Shown in pieces: positions 48,501 through 59,892 of a stretch of 64,000 nt of DNA (position 1 is its first letter; each line of letters starts with the position of its first letter). Under the pieces are notes generated by a model. That model was given only the letters and a program-made list of their open reading frames with translations, had not been told where the DNA came from and did not search any database. The stretch is from Ulota crispa. Lineage: Eukaryota > Streptophyta > Bryopsida > Orthotrichales > Orthotrichaceae. The DNA is taken from contig OY987248.1 in assembly GCA_963920765.1 (NCBI GenBank), forward strand, positions 5,676,539-5,740,538. Reading direction: 5' to 3'. Position numbers and translations under genes: made by a program.

Positions 48501-50644
48501 AAACAATTAAAAATTTTGAACAATGATGTAAAAGAGGGGGTGGCCGTATCAAAAAGGGGGTGGCAGTATCAAGACCCTAAAACAAAGGTATAAAACATCA
48601 GGGTGGTTTTACGTAAAGAGCATACCACGACAATTTCACCTCTCTCAGCAAGTGTCCCTTTCCCTTGTTCCACATCATAGTACTTGAGTCCTGTGTCTGC
48701 TTGATGCCACACAAACTGTCCATGAAAATACTGACCTTCGGTCACTCTTATAAGTATCCAGCAAACAACCATGATGGACATCTATGAGTTTGATAGGAGA
48801 AAAAATAGCACAAGATGCATATTTACTCAAACTTCTTCGTATCACCATCTTCAGCATCACATTCTCTATTCTCTCACCAAATCTTAGGAAACAGGCGTAC
48901 CAGTTCAAAACTGCCTCTGTACACTCATTGTCAATATCACACCATTCTCCAATTACTTCTTAATGTTTCTTTTAAATGCAATGCTATTGATAGTTACAAC
49001 GTTACAGAAGTAATAGAGCTCCATATACCGTGATCACGTGCATAACAAAAGAGGTCTGGATATAATCAATAACTCATTCCCTCGCTACTAAATGACCCGC
49101 ATCCACAAGTCTTCGTACAGTCCTACAGTACTTACGACTTTGCAGGCACTGCAGGACAGGTCCAGGAAATATTTCAAAAATTTAGGCTAAAAGTCGGTTA
49201 CTCAAGAGTATGTCCAACTGAACATTATTTGAGATCGGTTTTTGCCTTTTGCATTTAGGGTAAGAGGTCAATTTCCTTTGGTACTGAATTTCAAACGGCT
49301 AATTTTCCTTTGGTCTTATGTATAAACCGGCTGATTTCCCTTTCATGTGGGATATGAATCAGCTGAATTTCCTTCTATAGTTAATTTAAATTAGCCAACA
49401 CCCTCAAAAAGATTTCAAAAATAACAAAGACATATACATATAAGAAATCAATAAACAATGAAATGTCTATGGCAAAATGTTGAACCTAGAAACTCCTCAC
49501 CAATTGACGATCAGAAACTTGGCCTTACTAAAATATGAAGCTCACATTTGCAATATAAAGAAATCCTACTTGCTGGAAGAGAGAGAGATAAAGAGATTAC
49601 TTGGTGGCACTTCTTTGAAAATGGTATCATGAACAAGCTAAAATGAAGTCATCTAGTGATTTAAAAGCGGGATTAGGTCAAGAGCCTTTGCAACTCTAGG
49701 CTCCAGTGGTTGGCCTTGAAGTCTTGAACTCATCCTACCATTGATGATTGGCTATCCTTGACTCTTTCAGCTAAAATCCGGACATAACCTTTAGAGATCC
49801 TCTGATATCAGGATGGTTTCTTGTATTTTCTACCCAGCTTAAAAAAGTGCAAATAACTTTCTTTCATGTTTTTTTATTACCCGGTTAGTTTTCATCTTAT
49901 TTTCATGGCCTTTGGTTTTCATGTTTTTTTATTACCCAGTTAATTTTGATCTTATTTAATTACCTTTGGTTTTACAACCTAAAGACTTGAATTTGAACCG
50001 GCCAAATTTCAATCTTAACCAGCTAATCTTACACTAGCGGTCTGTTCTTCCCGGACCTTGGGTCGAATACTTCACTGTGCAAACATTCGAGCACAAAAGC
50101 AAACAAAGAAATCCTAAAAAAGCAACAACAAAGTCCAACGAAATAATCAGAGGATGATTGGCCAAGATTCTCGCCAAAATTCATAGAACAGAGAAAGGAT
50201 CATCATACCACTCGTTAAATAATCGTCGGGAGAGATTTCTTTCCTGTTCCGCCGATCTCTCGCCTGCGCTTCGCTCCCTCCCGCAAACAAGTTCATCCCG
50301 ACCACCGCAGCGCCGAACAGAACCTCTCGACGACCACCACGTCCAGACTCCTCCCCGGCCATTTCAAACCCCGAGGTCGTGCAATCGCCATGCTCCTCAC
50401 TCGAACAGCAACGAATCGAACTATCGAGACCTACATTGCGTTCAAATCCAATCCACGACGACGAAGAAGAATAAGAAGAAGAAGCACTGTCCACAATCGA
50501 CCTTCTATCTGATGCAAATGCAGTCCAAATTGGCTGGCGAGAACTAGAAACGCCGCATTGTGAAGTGAGGATTCTGGAGGACGCAGTGATTGAGAGAGAC
50601 GGGGAGTCGACGGGGAGGCGCGGCAGAGAGAGAACAGTCGCCAT
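45599..50644 (-). CDS. FKBP18: FKBP18-like thylakoid lumen peptidyl-prolyl isomerase
   Basis: Six minus-strand exons keep phase throughout: 50644-50209, 48696-48626, 47939-47853, 47256-47107, 45914-45855 and 45673-45599 (879 bp, 292 residues plus stop). Residues 1-100 are a Ser-rich chloroplast transit peptide. Residues 105-128 carry GRREVLFGAA, a hydrophobic stretch and SEAQA, a twin-arginine lumenal signal with a probable cleavage site. The FKBP fold follows: GLKYYDVEQGKG, VHFDCLYRSI, LAGNRTIAEPYE, NGLFSAQASPKPPPALY, GMRVGGKRTVIVTP, FGYGQRGLNEIPPGATF. Plant FKBP18 shares this insertion and order. It probably assists folding of lumenal proteins; several lumenal FKBPs have weak isomerase activity, so catalysis is not assured. 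An in-frame upstream GTG is ignored in favour of ATG at 50644. Its introns hold four MITE-type elements. Confidence 0.9.
45929..46273. mobile_element. Pogo-type MITE in FKBP intron 4 (345 bp)
   Basis: It begins AAGTAGGAGCACCCATAAGC and ends GCTTATGGGTGTTCCTACCT with TA outside each end (45927-45928, 46274-46275). It is homologous over its whole length to the element at 59578-59890. One end lies 14 bases from the intron's 3' splice site. Confidence 0.78.
46310..46993. mobile_element. Stowaway-like MITE with an extra terminus (684 bp)
   Basis: The left end CTCCCTATGTCTCATTATAA and the right end, the inverse of CTCCCTCTGTCCCATTATAA, pair for about 85 bp. TA flanks both (46308-46309, 46994-46995). 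A second right end sits at 46893 (GGAACAGAGGGAG, then TA). So 46310-46893 is a full element comparable to 47284-47703, followed by an inverted second copy of the left terminus. TA flanks and CTCCCTC termini define Stowaway. Confidence 0.78.
47284..47703. mobile_element. Stowaway-like MITE in FKBP intron 3 (420 bp)
   Basis: It starts CTTCCTCTGTCCCATTATAA and ends TATATTGGGACAGAGGGAA, with TA at 47282-47283 and 47704-47705. It is a near copy of 46310-46893. One end is 27 bases from the exon 4 splice acceptor. Confidence 0.78.
48214..48577. mobile_element. Foldback element with 8-bp target duplication, FKBP intron 2
   Basis: Termini GGGTCTTGATACTGCCA and TGGCAGTATCAAGACCC are perfect inverses over 17 bp. 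Pairing continues imperfectly for about 150 bp per arm. TAAAACAA flanks both sides (48206-48213, 48578-48585), an exact 8-bp duplication. Eight bases suggests hAT or a short Mutator-type duplication; the terminal GGG and long arms leave the superfamily open. Confidence 0.82.
48697..50208. other. FKBP intron 1, with low-order tandem repeats
   Basis: The 1.5-kb first intron holds degenerate repeats, for example TTTTATTACCCGGTTAGTTT at about 49872 against TTTTATTACCCAGTTAATTT at about 49927, and GGCTAATTTTCCTTTGG-type units near 49250-49380. No coding or RNA gene is seen. Confidence 0.5.
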
Positions 50645-51170
50645 AGCTGTCTCGGACACGAAGACGAGCGTCCGCCATAGCCATCAGTTGAAGACAATTG
50701 GAGCTCAGAATTGGATGAAAACGGACAGGAACATGCATCCATCCAGCACTATCGTCATCGTTTCCATCCGGTTATAATCCATCGATATCCAAGCTTTGCG
50801 TGGTGTCGTGTCTCCGCTCTCGATGCCCGGTTCAGACTAGCAACCGGCCGAGATACTCAAATCGGCATCGTGTATGGTGTTTTGCCCAATAGAAATTTTA
50901 GAAATTTTTTTGTGTAATTGTATGTCATTCAAGAGTGTGCCTCTACCAGACAAGTTTAGTACCACCTTTGGAGCAAGCCCCAAAATTTCACTATCTTGAG
51001 CGCTGACGTGGTTATATTGGTTGGTGAAGATGGATGTAAAAGTAACAAACAAATCCTCAATCTAAACCCAAACTTCAACCAATCACATTCAAGAATTTTT
51101 TGGCCGGTTGCTAGATTGAACCAGGCCTCAAGTTCTTGTGTGTTACTGGCCCAACTCATTAATGTCTCTT
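50645..51170 (-). promoter_or_regulatory. Upstream region of the FKBP gene
   Basis: This interval lies directly 5' of the FKBP start codon. It begins GC-rich near 50650-50870 and turns AT-rich, ending at a TTAA element at 51171. No core promoter motif can be assigned with confidence. Confidence 0.4.
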
Positions 51171-51174
51171 TTAA

Positions 51175-51905
51175 CCCTTAAAGGACGGGCCTACAACCAT
51201 GGATTTCCTATGGAATTGCAATCAGCTCCTAGGAGTTATTTTGGAAATGTAATCATCATCAAAATTCAATATTATAATTTTAGTAGAAGAAAATATGTGT
51301 ATATGACATGTATAAAAAAATATTCATAAATTTTGGTGAAAATTTGAAATTATTGTAATTTTTTGAAGCAAATGCTAAAGAAATTCATGTTTAATTACAA
51401 AATGCATTCAATTATGCCATTTTTTATATTATAGTTGTGAATCACAATGAAGATTATCATGATGGAACTTTTCTTCCCATGTTGGTAAAATTAGAAAAAG
51501 TAAACATTCCATGGTAATAGGTATTCAACTTGTGATAGTAATAAAAGTTTAAAATCTTAAGTTTTTTTGAGAAACTTAAAGTAAGAGGAGAAACTAGATC
51601 AAGTAAACTTTCTATTGCTAGTTATGCTCAAACTAAAAACACATCATTTCAATAACTCACACTAAATTTTGGTTTAAAGATCCTCAAAATTCAAAATATA
51701 CTACACAGTGGTGTATCTTTACTACTCAATTGGCAAGTGGGACCCTTTTGTGAACATTGTGCATGTAAAAGCTTTCTATTTACATGCTCTAGATTGCATT
51801 ATTCTTATCCCAATAGAATTTTGGATGAGAAATAGTGATATTCCATTGTCACAGCAATATTCAATCATCTAAAAGCCACAAAATGGCTGCAACAAAGTTT
51901 AAGGG
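51175..51905. mobile_element. TTAA element I (731 bp)
   Basis: TTAA (51171-51174) is followed by CCCTTAAAGGACGGGCC. The right end TTTAAGGG precedes TTAA at 51906-51909, and the terminal repeat is 8 bp. The right TTAA is also the left TTAA of element J, so the two are abutting insertions. Confidence 0.6.
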
Positions 51906-51909
51906 TTAA

Positions 51910-53194
51910 CCCTAAACGTCCCATGGGGATAGTAGGTATGTTGTCATATAATTGGCATTTGCTACCAATAAGTAGTTTTAGTTTGGGACCTTAAATCATT
52001 CTACTAAAGTTACAAGGCTCCCGGGTGGATGACTTAATGCATTTTAGATTTCAAGTGCAGCATAATATAGAGAGGGGTTTATTCTTTTGAGGTAATAATT
52101 ATAAAAAAATTACAACTAAGAAAGAGTTCATTCAAATGGCAATATTGAGTATAAGTAATATAGGTAGGTTATAAACATGCCTCATTACTTTTTTTGCAAG
52201 TAATTAAGGGGCTAGTATCATGAGGTATCCTATGGTCTTACTGTATTTAATGTGGATATAGGGTATCCGATGTTCCATGGTGGGTATAGGGTATGTGATG
52301 TTCCAATGAGGGTGCTAGGTGTTAGGTGATGAAAAATGAGAGCAACAAATGTGGATGAATGGTTAGGGTATACTTCACTTTTGAGTGAGGGTTTTGTTGC
52401 TAGGTGTTAGAGTGCACGTTCTAGCTTTTGGGATTTTAGCTTATTTCATTTGGCTTGTGCGCAATAGGGTTTTCTTAATACATACATGTGAACAGAGTTC
52501 ATTCATATGCTTTGACTCTTAGTTTATTTACTCTTAAATTTTTTGGAGTGAAGAGGCATTTCTAATTGAATTGTATATTTCCATGAAGGATTTGATCTTT
52601 GTCTTGAAATTACTTATGAAAGCATAGTGCATTCATACCCTAACCCCTAAAGCCTAAATTGTCAAATTACCTAACAATTCAAAATTTTAAATTATAAAGA
52701 AGATAGCCTAAGAAAAAAAAATTGCTTAGCCCTTATAAGTAATTAAAGAGTGTCCTAAAATTGGCAATTTAACCCAATTATATAATTATAGAGACCCTTT
52801 TATTTGGCCCAAGGAACTAAATAGCCCCCCATAAATTACCTCCTTGCCGCACGTGAGGTACCCAACATACAAAGAGTGCTCCACCTGAAACAAGGCTCTC
52901 TGCAACATCACATCTTGACTTTTGTAATACCACATGTCCACTCTTTGTGATATCATTGCACAGATACAAATTAAAAACTCATTGAAATTTCTACTTTGCA
53001 TTCTATTTAACATATGAAAATCCTAATAAAATTCAAATGGTGAGTGTGTAGCGTAGCAAGTGCCAACTAATAGCTCATTAAAATTGTATTGATTTATGAT
53101 TTCAACTTCTTTATTGATCTCAAATGTAGTAAATGTACAAATCCATTCCAAATATTTTAAAAAAATCTTCTATTAAAGTGGCCATATTTAGGGG
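51910..53194. mobile_element. TTAA element J (1,285 bp)
   Basis: TTAA at 51906-51909 is followed by CCCTAAACGTCCCATGGGG. The right end is GGCCATATTTAGGGG followed by TTAA at 53195-53198. Both ends are homologous to the 232-bp element at 57713-57944: the left shares GGCATTTGCTACCAATAA-like sequence and the right shares CTCAAATGTAGTAAA and CATTCCAAATAT. No coding region is seen inside. Confidence 0.65.
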
Positions 53195-53513
53195 TTAATA
53201 TAATTGAGTATTTGTAAAATCACTTTGGAATTTAGAAATTTGGGGAGTTTTTATAAGGATTATAGTGGACCCATGCACCCTTCGGGCCCACTTCAAACCA
53301 GGATTTGGGGAGAAATTTTAGCTTCACCGGTTGAAATCCGGCAATGTCTAGTTTCAATTGGATTTTCACTAACATGGACCGGTTATTTTTTTGTAAAACT
53401 TCTAAATTTCTATTGTAAAAGTACTATATTTAGATTTATTTGAAAAATGGACCAATTTTTTAGTCAATGGTTTCAAGTTTCAACCGGGTTTTTTGCAATT
53501 TCAACCGGCTACC

Positions 53514-53672
53514 ACCCCATGCATGCCCCCCCATGGCATGCCCCATGCATGCCCCCCATGCATGCCCCCCATGCATGCCCCCCATGCATGCCCCCCATGC
53601 ATGCCCCCCATGCATGCCCCCCATGCATGCCCCCCATGACATGCCCCCCATGGCATGCCCCATGCATGCCCC
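53514..53672. repeat. 13-bp minisatellite, CCCCCCATGCATG units
   Basis: About 12 units of a 13-bp motif, with a few CATGGCATG and CATGACATG variants. Thirteen is not a multiple of three, so all frames read the same His-Ala-Cys-Pro or Met-Gly-Gly type repeat; the apparent open frames are repeat artefacts. The purine/pyrimidine bias and the ATGCAT palindromes could form unusual structures. Confidence 0.92.
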
Positions 53673-53760
53673 CATCTATATATAATAGAACTGGGTGTCT
53701 GTTGCCACGCTAGAAAAGCGTGCTTGACCGATAGACACCCAATTCTATTATATATATGGA
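53673..53760. repeat. Strong hairpin next to the minisatellite
   Basis: Arm 53673-53700 (core TAATAGAACTGGGTGTCT) pairs with 53733-53760 (core AGACACCCAATTCTATTA) over about 28 bp with two or three mismatches. Inside, CACGCT and AGCGTG make a second stem. It abuts the 13-bp repeat array, suggesting one composite repeat unit. Confidence 0.8.
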
Positions 53761-56700
53761 TTGAGTATTGCGTACTATTCAAGAGTTTTGACATCTAAAA
53801 AAGTCTTGCGCTAGGTTTCATTGAAGCCCCTAATTTTTCTAAATTATTTTGGAACTAAACCGTTAAGGGTTTATTGCAACAACTCCACAACAAATAAAAA
53901 GACATCTTAGATAAACTTTTGCATTGATCTTAACAAAATTCACATGATTTGTGAATGAAATTGCAAATACACTTAGTTGAAATTTGAATTATAGATCGCA
54001 CAAACCATCACTTTTATAAGGGTGGTTTTTGTGATGCCATAATATTTTTTGAAAATTTTAATGCAAAACACTAAGCTCTTTTAGAGTAAGAAGCTTTTCA
54101 GAAGATTAATCAAGTTTTCATATAGACTTTAGTCATTCAAGGGTTAATTAAAAAATCTTGGTTTTATTTTTTACCTCACTTATATATAGTTAGACATTTG
54201 ATTCAACCTTGTTTTTAGTTCTTAATTTCATTTATACAAATCACATGACTAATTACATTATTGTTACTACAATATATTTACTACGACTGAAATTAGTATC
54301 GGCAGTCAAAAATTGCATTCAGTTTTTTTTTTTTGTCTTCGATACAATAAAAGTTACATTTTGATTAAATATTTATTTATTTATTTTGTACAAATTATTC
54401 CAAAATCTGACATCATGTGTGCACTATAAACGAAGATTTCAAAAGTTACTGGAATAACTGATAATTTTAAATCTTGCAAACTTGTATGTTATACGGATAA
54501 TTGACTAATGTCCATACAGTGCTAAGCATAGTTGCAAGGAACTATATTTCATATTTTTAAAGAATAGCAATTTGTATTGCATCTCAATTTATTAGGGGTA
54601 TATTGAATCCAAATGTCTAGTTTTCTTAAGTCATAGTTACAACTTAAATTACAGAGGGATAGAAACAACAATGTTTTTGCACTCTAATTACAACTAGCAC
54701 AAAATACCGGATTGTTATTAAAAGGATTTAAAATTAACTTGATGTTGTGGTGAAGGTACTAATATTCTAATTTACGAATCTCATTTTCTACATTACCTTG
54801 TAATAAGGTTTTTGTTGCTAGATGGTTGTGCATTTATTAGTCCATATTTTTTAGAAACATTAGATCTTGATAAAATTGAGCACTTGTAAGTTGTAAAAGC
54901 GTAAAATTAACATTTATGTTAAAACCTCAAGTTGAGCACACATAACCCTTAAATGTCCAAAATCTTTTAGTTAAGTACATTACAAAAGCAAAAGCCCAAG
55001 GATTGATGACTTTAATCAATTTTAAGTGATGATTGTGGTGTTTTTAACCCCCTAAAACCAAGGCTCTACATTGGTGTTGATAAGAATATTAAATTACATA
55101 AAATCTTACTAAATTGTAATTTTGAATTTGAGTACTATATTTTAGTTGAACTCAAGTGTTTTTTTATGCATGAATGTTATCTTCTTTAAATTCATATTTT
55201 GCATGATTTTGATTTAGGTTTGACATATTGGTAGAGGGCCAAAAATATTTGAATCACTTCTAAGTTTTCAATGTTTTTACAAAGAAAAACTATTTGTGTT
55301 GTTGTTGTAAATATTTTTTTGATGTTGTTCATTAGAAGCATACATTAAGATTGTACAATTACAATTCAAAGTGATTATTCAAACCTATTAATACTTGCAT
55401 TTTATGAATTGTTGTGATTGTACTTTCAAAGTTCAAAATTGGCCTAAGGAATTTTTAAATTACACTAGACATATCATTGATTATGCAAAAGAAAGGGACA
55501 AATTAACACACATACATTAAAAACTCATAGTGTTTGATTGTATATTAAAAGATCAAAGTATGGCAAATCATTGAAGTTTTTCAATTCTTTGCTATTATGC
55601 CAAATTTAGAACAACAATTTATGTAAAATATGTTAGGTTAAGGAAATAAATAATTTCTCTCAATAAATTTGAATTACTACATTCTAAATCCATCCTTCAA
55701 TTATTCTAAAAGTTCTTGCAATATATTTTCTTTACAATAACCAAGTAGGTTTGAGGGTAGTAATATGAAAGAGCTTTGCAATGTAACAAAAAAAATCTTG
55801 TAGTCCATTTACTTGCAAAATAAAACATGAAAAAAAAATATATATATATATATAAACCAAATTTTGTATTTGATGTTTTATAGAACTGATCAATGATTTG
55901 TCATTACAGTGTGAAACAATGATAATCATGAAAACTGATTAAATCCTCAAAGCATTGTTAAAGCAAAAGTGTGGTGCTACTTGATGCAAGGTTGTGTTTA
56001 TTAATGGTTTTTCTATATAATTAATTTTTTTTAAATGACAGATTTGACTTTAGACATGTATTAAAACATATAAAAATGTTTGATTTTTTTGAAAATACGT
56101 AGAAATTCAAGAGATTACAAACGAAGATTGGGTTTATGAATTTAATGAAAACTGCAAACATTGATATTGAACAATTATTACCAATAAGTATAACTTGGGA
56201 TCAATAAATTATCGTTTTTAAAAAAGTTTAAATTTAAAAGTAAGAAATTCAATAATATAAATGGAAGCCCAAAACAACAAACCAAAACTTTCAATTAAAA
56301 AAATCTCACAATAACTATCATCAATACTCTACAATAACTTCTACAAATACTTTGCTAAGACTTATCTATTTATTATTGTTGCTTATAATATTACCTATAA
56401 TTATGTATTCTTACTAGTGCATTGGATTTAGAGTTTTGGCTCCAATCTAAAATTCAAAATTTGTTTGAGCTTCTTCTTAACCCAATAAAAATGAGGATCA
56501 ATATACAATTCCACTTAAAAACTTCCATAGGTCATTTGCATTACTAAAAAATTACATTATCTCACATTTACATATGTTGGTCATAATCACATAAATTTTA
56601 AAATCCTCAAAAGTATACATAGGGGTTAGAAAATGAATCCCTAAAGATTCTACATTTTCAAAACTGATATAAATAGATGTAGTAGTTATAGCTGGGGGCA

Positions 56701-57708
56701 ATTAAAAACTAAATAAACTATTGATTTCAACATGAAAAAATATAAAATCGATGTATGATATTAATCCTTTGAAGCTCTTGGTTGGATGGAGAGCAACATT
56801 TCTGAACGGGCTCTTTAATGTTCATTTGTTTAGAAGTTGATTAACAATTTGTTAGAAATGCCAAACTGTACACATCAACATGCCATAAAGTTTGACCTAG
56901 TCAAAAAAAAGGGGGGGGCTCCTATCTTTTGAACTTTCAATTGAATTGTCACACAAATGCTTGTTGGGGTGAATGTCAATTTATAAATACACAAATAGGT
57001 ACTCAAATGTGAGTGGATCATTTTTTTTCATTTTTTGGAGTGAGTTTGGCAAATTGCTTCATTAAAGGACAAGAAAAGGCCATTATTTTTGCACATGGGA
57101 ACTCATCTCACCAAATTTAAAAATTTGATAAAACCTTTCAAACTTTCTACTATCAGATCTTTGTTAGTTTAGATCCAAATGATTTGACAACAATATCATG
57201 TTTGTGTAAATACAAGATATCATTCACTTTTAGCAAGAAAATGCAACCCATGTATGGTTTGGCCTATGTGGAAGATAATGTGGAGAAACCCAACCACAAA
57301 ATGGTCAATATAGCCTTACAATGTTAGTAAAAACAAGTTTTGAGAATTTTGACTTAATTAGAAAATATAACCATTTGAAAGAGATTCAACTAGAGTTCAT
57401 TGAAATTATTATGAAATTTAGCTTTTGCATGATAGCTTGTACACATTAGACCATAGGAGTAGCTATTGCATTTTGGCATTGAAATATATAAACGAGACTC
57501 TTGAAATTCTTGTGTTTATTATTAGAAGTTTATTGGAATAGTATTTCTATTTCTCTGATTTTACTTTTATCCAACACACCGCATGCAAAGTTTAGTAACT
57601 TGCATTGTTGTTTATTGGGTTTTTTTTTTTTTTTATAATTTTTTATACAAATTGCCCATGGAAGTTGATCTGTACTTTGGAGTAAGAAACCACCAATTGT
57701 GGCTCGGT
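53761..57708. other. AT-rich intergenic DNA with possible single TTAA-element ends
   Basis: No gene is supported. Sequences resembling TTAA-element ends occur at 54132-54147 (TCATTCAAGGG, TTAA), 54942-54957 (ATAACCCTTAAATGTCC) and 55044 (TTAACCCCCTAAAACC). I could not pair them. Poly-T/poly-A and short TA runs are common. Confidence 0.5.
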
Positions 57709-57712
57709 TTAA

Positions 57713-57944
57713 CTCTTAAAGGACTGCTTTGTGTATTACATAGTAAATACGCTGCTGTATAACTAGCATTTGCTACCAATAAAAAGTTTTAATTTGGGAT
57801 CTTGACTAGCTCACTAGAACCGCATTGATCTATATCCTAACTTCTTTGTTGATCTCAAATGTAGTAAAGGTGTGGATGCATTCCAAATATAAGAAAATAC
57901 TAAATATTGTATTGGCCGCAAAGGGCTGCTCGGTCCTTTAAGGG
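57713..57944. mobile_element. TTAA element L, short MITE (232 bp)
   Basis: TTAA (57709-57712) is followed by CTCTTAAAGGACTGC. The right end GCTCGGTCCTTTAAGGG precedes TTAA (57945-57948). The inverted repeat is about 12 bp with one mismatch. Both ends match those of element J, so L is an internal-deletion derivative of the same family. Confidence 0.8.
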
Positions 57945-57948
57945 TTAA

Positions 57949-58600
57949 TGCAGATACACCAATGTGGGGTCAAGGTGGAAAAGCTCAACATTTTTTACAA
58001 ACAAAGACAAACGTAATAAATTGTCTTGCTTTTTGATGTTGTTTAATAGTATCCTCCAATGTGGTTCTACTATGCATAATATCATAAACCATCAAATTCC
58101 CATAAGTGGCCAAATTCCTTGGGCAATTTTTTTCTTGACTATTTACCCTGACTTGCTCTAAAATCCATATGGCATCTCCAAGATTTGGCATGATAGACAT
58201 AAGTGTCTTGACAAACAGAGTGATTCCTTTGGAATTCCTCTAGATTTAGTTTGTTAATTAGTTAATTCAATCTAAACTAATTATTAGTATTGGAGCAACC
58301 AATGTTAGGATGGCCAATTCTTTGCCCTTTTGGAGTAAAATGTCAAATAGTTGCCACTTTTAAATAGTTGCCATTTTTAAATGATGATAACTCTTTCTTG
58401 GGAAATAATAACTCCAATCTACTTTTGAAACTTTTTTTGTAGCATCTCTTTGCTTGTAGCTACAAAGGTTTTTATTTATTGAGGAAAGCTATAAATAGTT
58501 AATATGATTGTTACATCCTTTTTTATTTATGTTGTCTCACACTATAGATGAGAAGATCTTTGGATAAAAATGTAAATTTAAAATCCCCTTGATAAACATA
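57949..58600. other. AT-rich intergenic DNA, no gene seen
   Basis: Overlapping open frames on both strands (57964-58200) have no family match. I see no RNA gene and no paired repeat ends. Confidence 0.5.
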
Positions 58601-58602
58601 TA

Positions 58603-58928
58603 AGGTAGGAGGCTCATATTTTGCTCAGACTCTAAAATCATCCACCTTCTCAAATGTAATGCATTTTTACATGCTATTTTTTGTAGGCTTCAATAATGTA
58701 CAAGCAATGTAAATTTGAGCAGGTGGATGGTTTTAGAGCCCTAAGCCACTTCAATGTCAAAAATTTATACCTAATTCCACAAAGCTTCAAAACATATAAA
58801 ATAACATGGGTTAGATGCCAATTCCTCTTGTCTTTAAAGGAAAATTTACTGAAAAATATTACAAGAAGTTTCACCTCCCAAAAATTTAGTTTTAGCCCTT
58901 AGATGGTTGGTGTATGAGTCTCCTACCT
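58603..58928. mobile_element. Pogo-type MITE, TA-flanked (326 bp)
   Basis: It starts AGGTAGGAGGCTC and ends GAGTCTCCTACCT, with TA at 58601-58602 and 58929-58930. Same length and terminus type as 22546-22871. It directly abuts TTAA element M. Confidence 0.75.
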
Positions 58929-58932
58929 TAAA

Positions 58933-59507
58933 CTCTTAAATAACCAAAAGACCCTTTGCGACCAGTACAATACGAGGTATTTTTCTTGTATTTGGAATGG
59001 ATACACACCTCTACTACATTTGAGACCAACAAAGAAGTTGGAGAATAGATCAATGTGGTTCTAGTGAGCTACTTGAGATCCCAAATTAAAATTTCTTATT
59101 GGTAGCAAATGACAATTATACGTCAACATATAAACTATAATGAAGCCTCTCTTATTGCATGGGAACAATGGAGAGTGTATTTGAATAGTATGCACACAAA
59201 GAGGTTCAAGTGCCATAAGTCATTTATTTCAACATGAGCATGATGTATAAATGGTAAGTGGCTCATCTAAAAAAAATAGTTATAGATGATTGCTTTCCAT
59301 TAACACTAATTGATAAAAAAAGGTACCAATGAGAGTACTTTGTATTTTGCAAGTGGTCCCATTGTGACAAAAATAACTTCATTTGTGGTTATTGCAACAC
59401 ACTTAATGCACATAGGGAGTATGCAGTTTAAGAAGTATAATTTATTATGCAAATAAGGAATTTACATTATGAGAGGTCTCACTACATGCCCTATGGTTGT
59501 ATAAGGG
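58933..59507. mobile_element. TTAA element M, inverted relative of J and L (575 bp)
   Basis: It begins CTCTTAAATAACC and ends ATAAGGG followed by TTAA (59508-59511). The left flank is TAAA rather than TTAA. The left end is the inverse of the right end of element L: both carry GACCCTTTGCGACC-like or GCCCTTTGCGGCC-like sequence and a TTGGAATG block. It is therefore a reversed copy of the J/L family. Confidence 0.65.
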
Positions 59508-59577
59508 TTAAACTCTTAAATTTTTGTGGCCGGTGAAATACCAGAACTTTTTCACCCTGGCCCTACATTGACGTATA

Positions 59578-59890
59578 AGGTATGTACACCCATAAGCATC
59601 AAACTAAGGATTTTTAACATGATGAGTATCAATAAACAACTAGCAAATTATAAGATTCTATTAGGAACAGAAAAATAATAAGTTTGCACTTTCGAATGTA
59701 TTATTTGGATATTGTGAGAATAAATTGTGAATTTTTAAAAAGCAAACAACCATTGCACCCGTAACCACTATTAAGATTTTATATTCACTTGTTATACATC
59801 CTTGTCATGACATCTATTCACTTCCACAGATTTTCCAAGATTTCAGAGGTACGGTTATGGGGACAGTGGTGCTTATGGGTGCACATACCT
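59578..59890. mobile_element. Pogo-type MITE, TA-flanked (313 bp)
   Basis: It starts AGGTATGTACACCCATAAGC and ends GCTTATGGGTGCACATACCT, with TA at 59576-59577 and 59891-59892. It is homologous throughout to the copy in FKBP intron 4 (45929-46273), and its 20-bp terminus matches the family consensus of the pogo element. Confidence 0.82.
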
Positions 59891-59892
59891 TA

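Noticed and set aside
50158-50547. Plus-strand 129-codon frame opposite the first FKBP exon
   Set aside because: It is antisense to a well-supported coding exon, low in complexity and without homology that I recognise.
53514-53672. CRISPR-like array
   Set aside because: The 13-bp units are contiguous with no spacers, in a eukaryotic genome. It is a minisatellite.
53447-53794. Open frames rich in HACPP or GGMHGG repeats
   Set aside because: They exist in several frames and both strands because the 13-bp minisatellite contains no stop. They are repeat artefacts, not genes.
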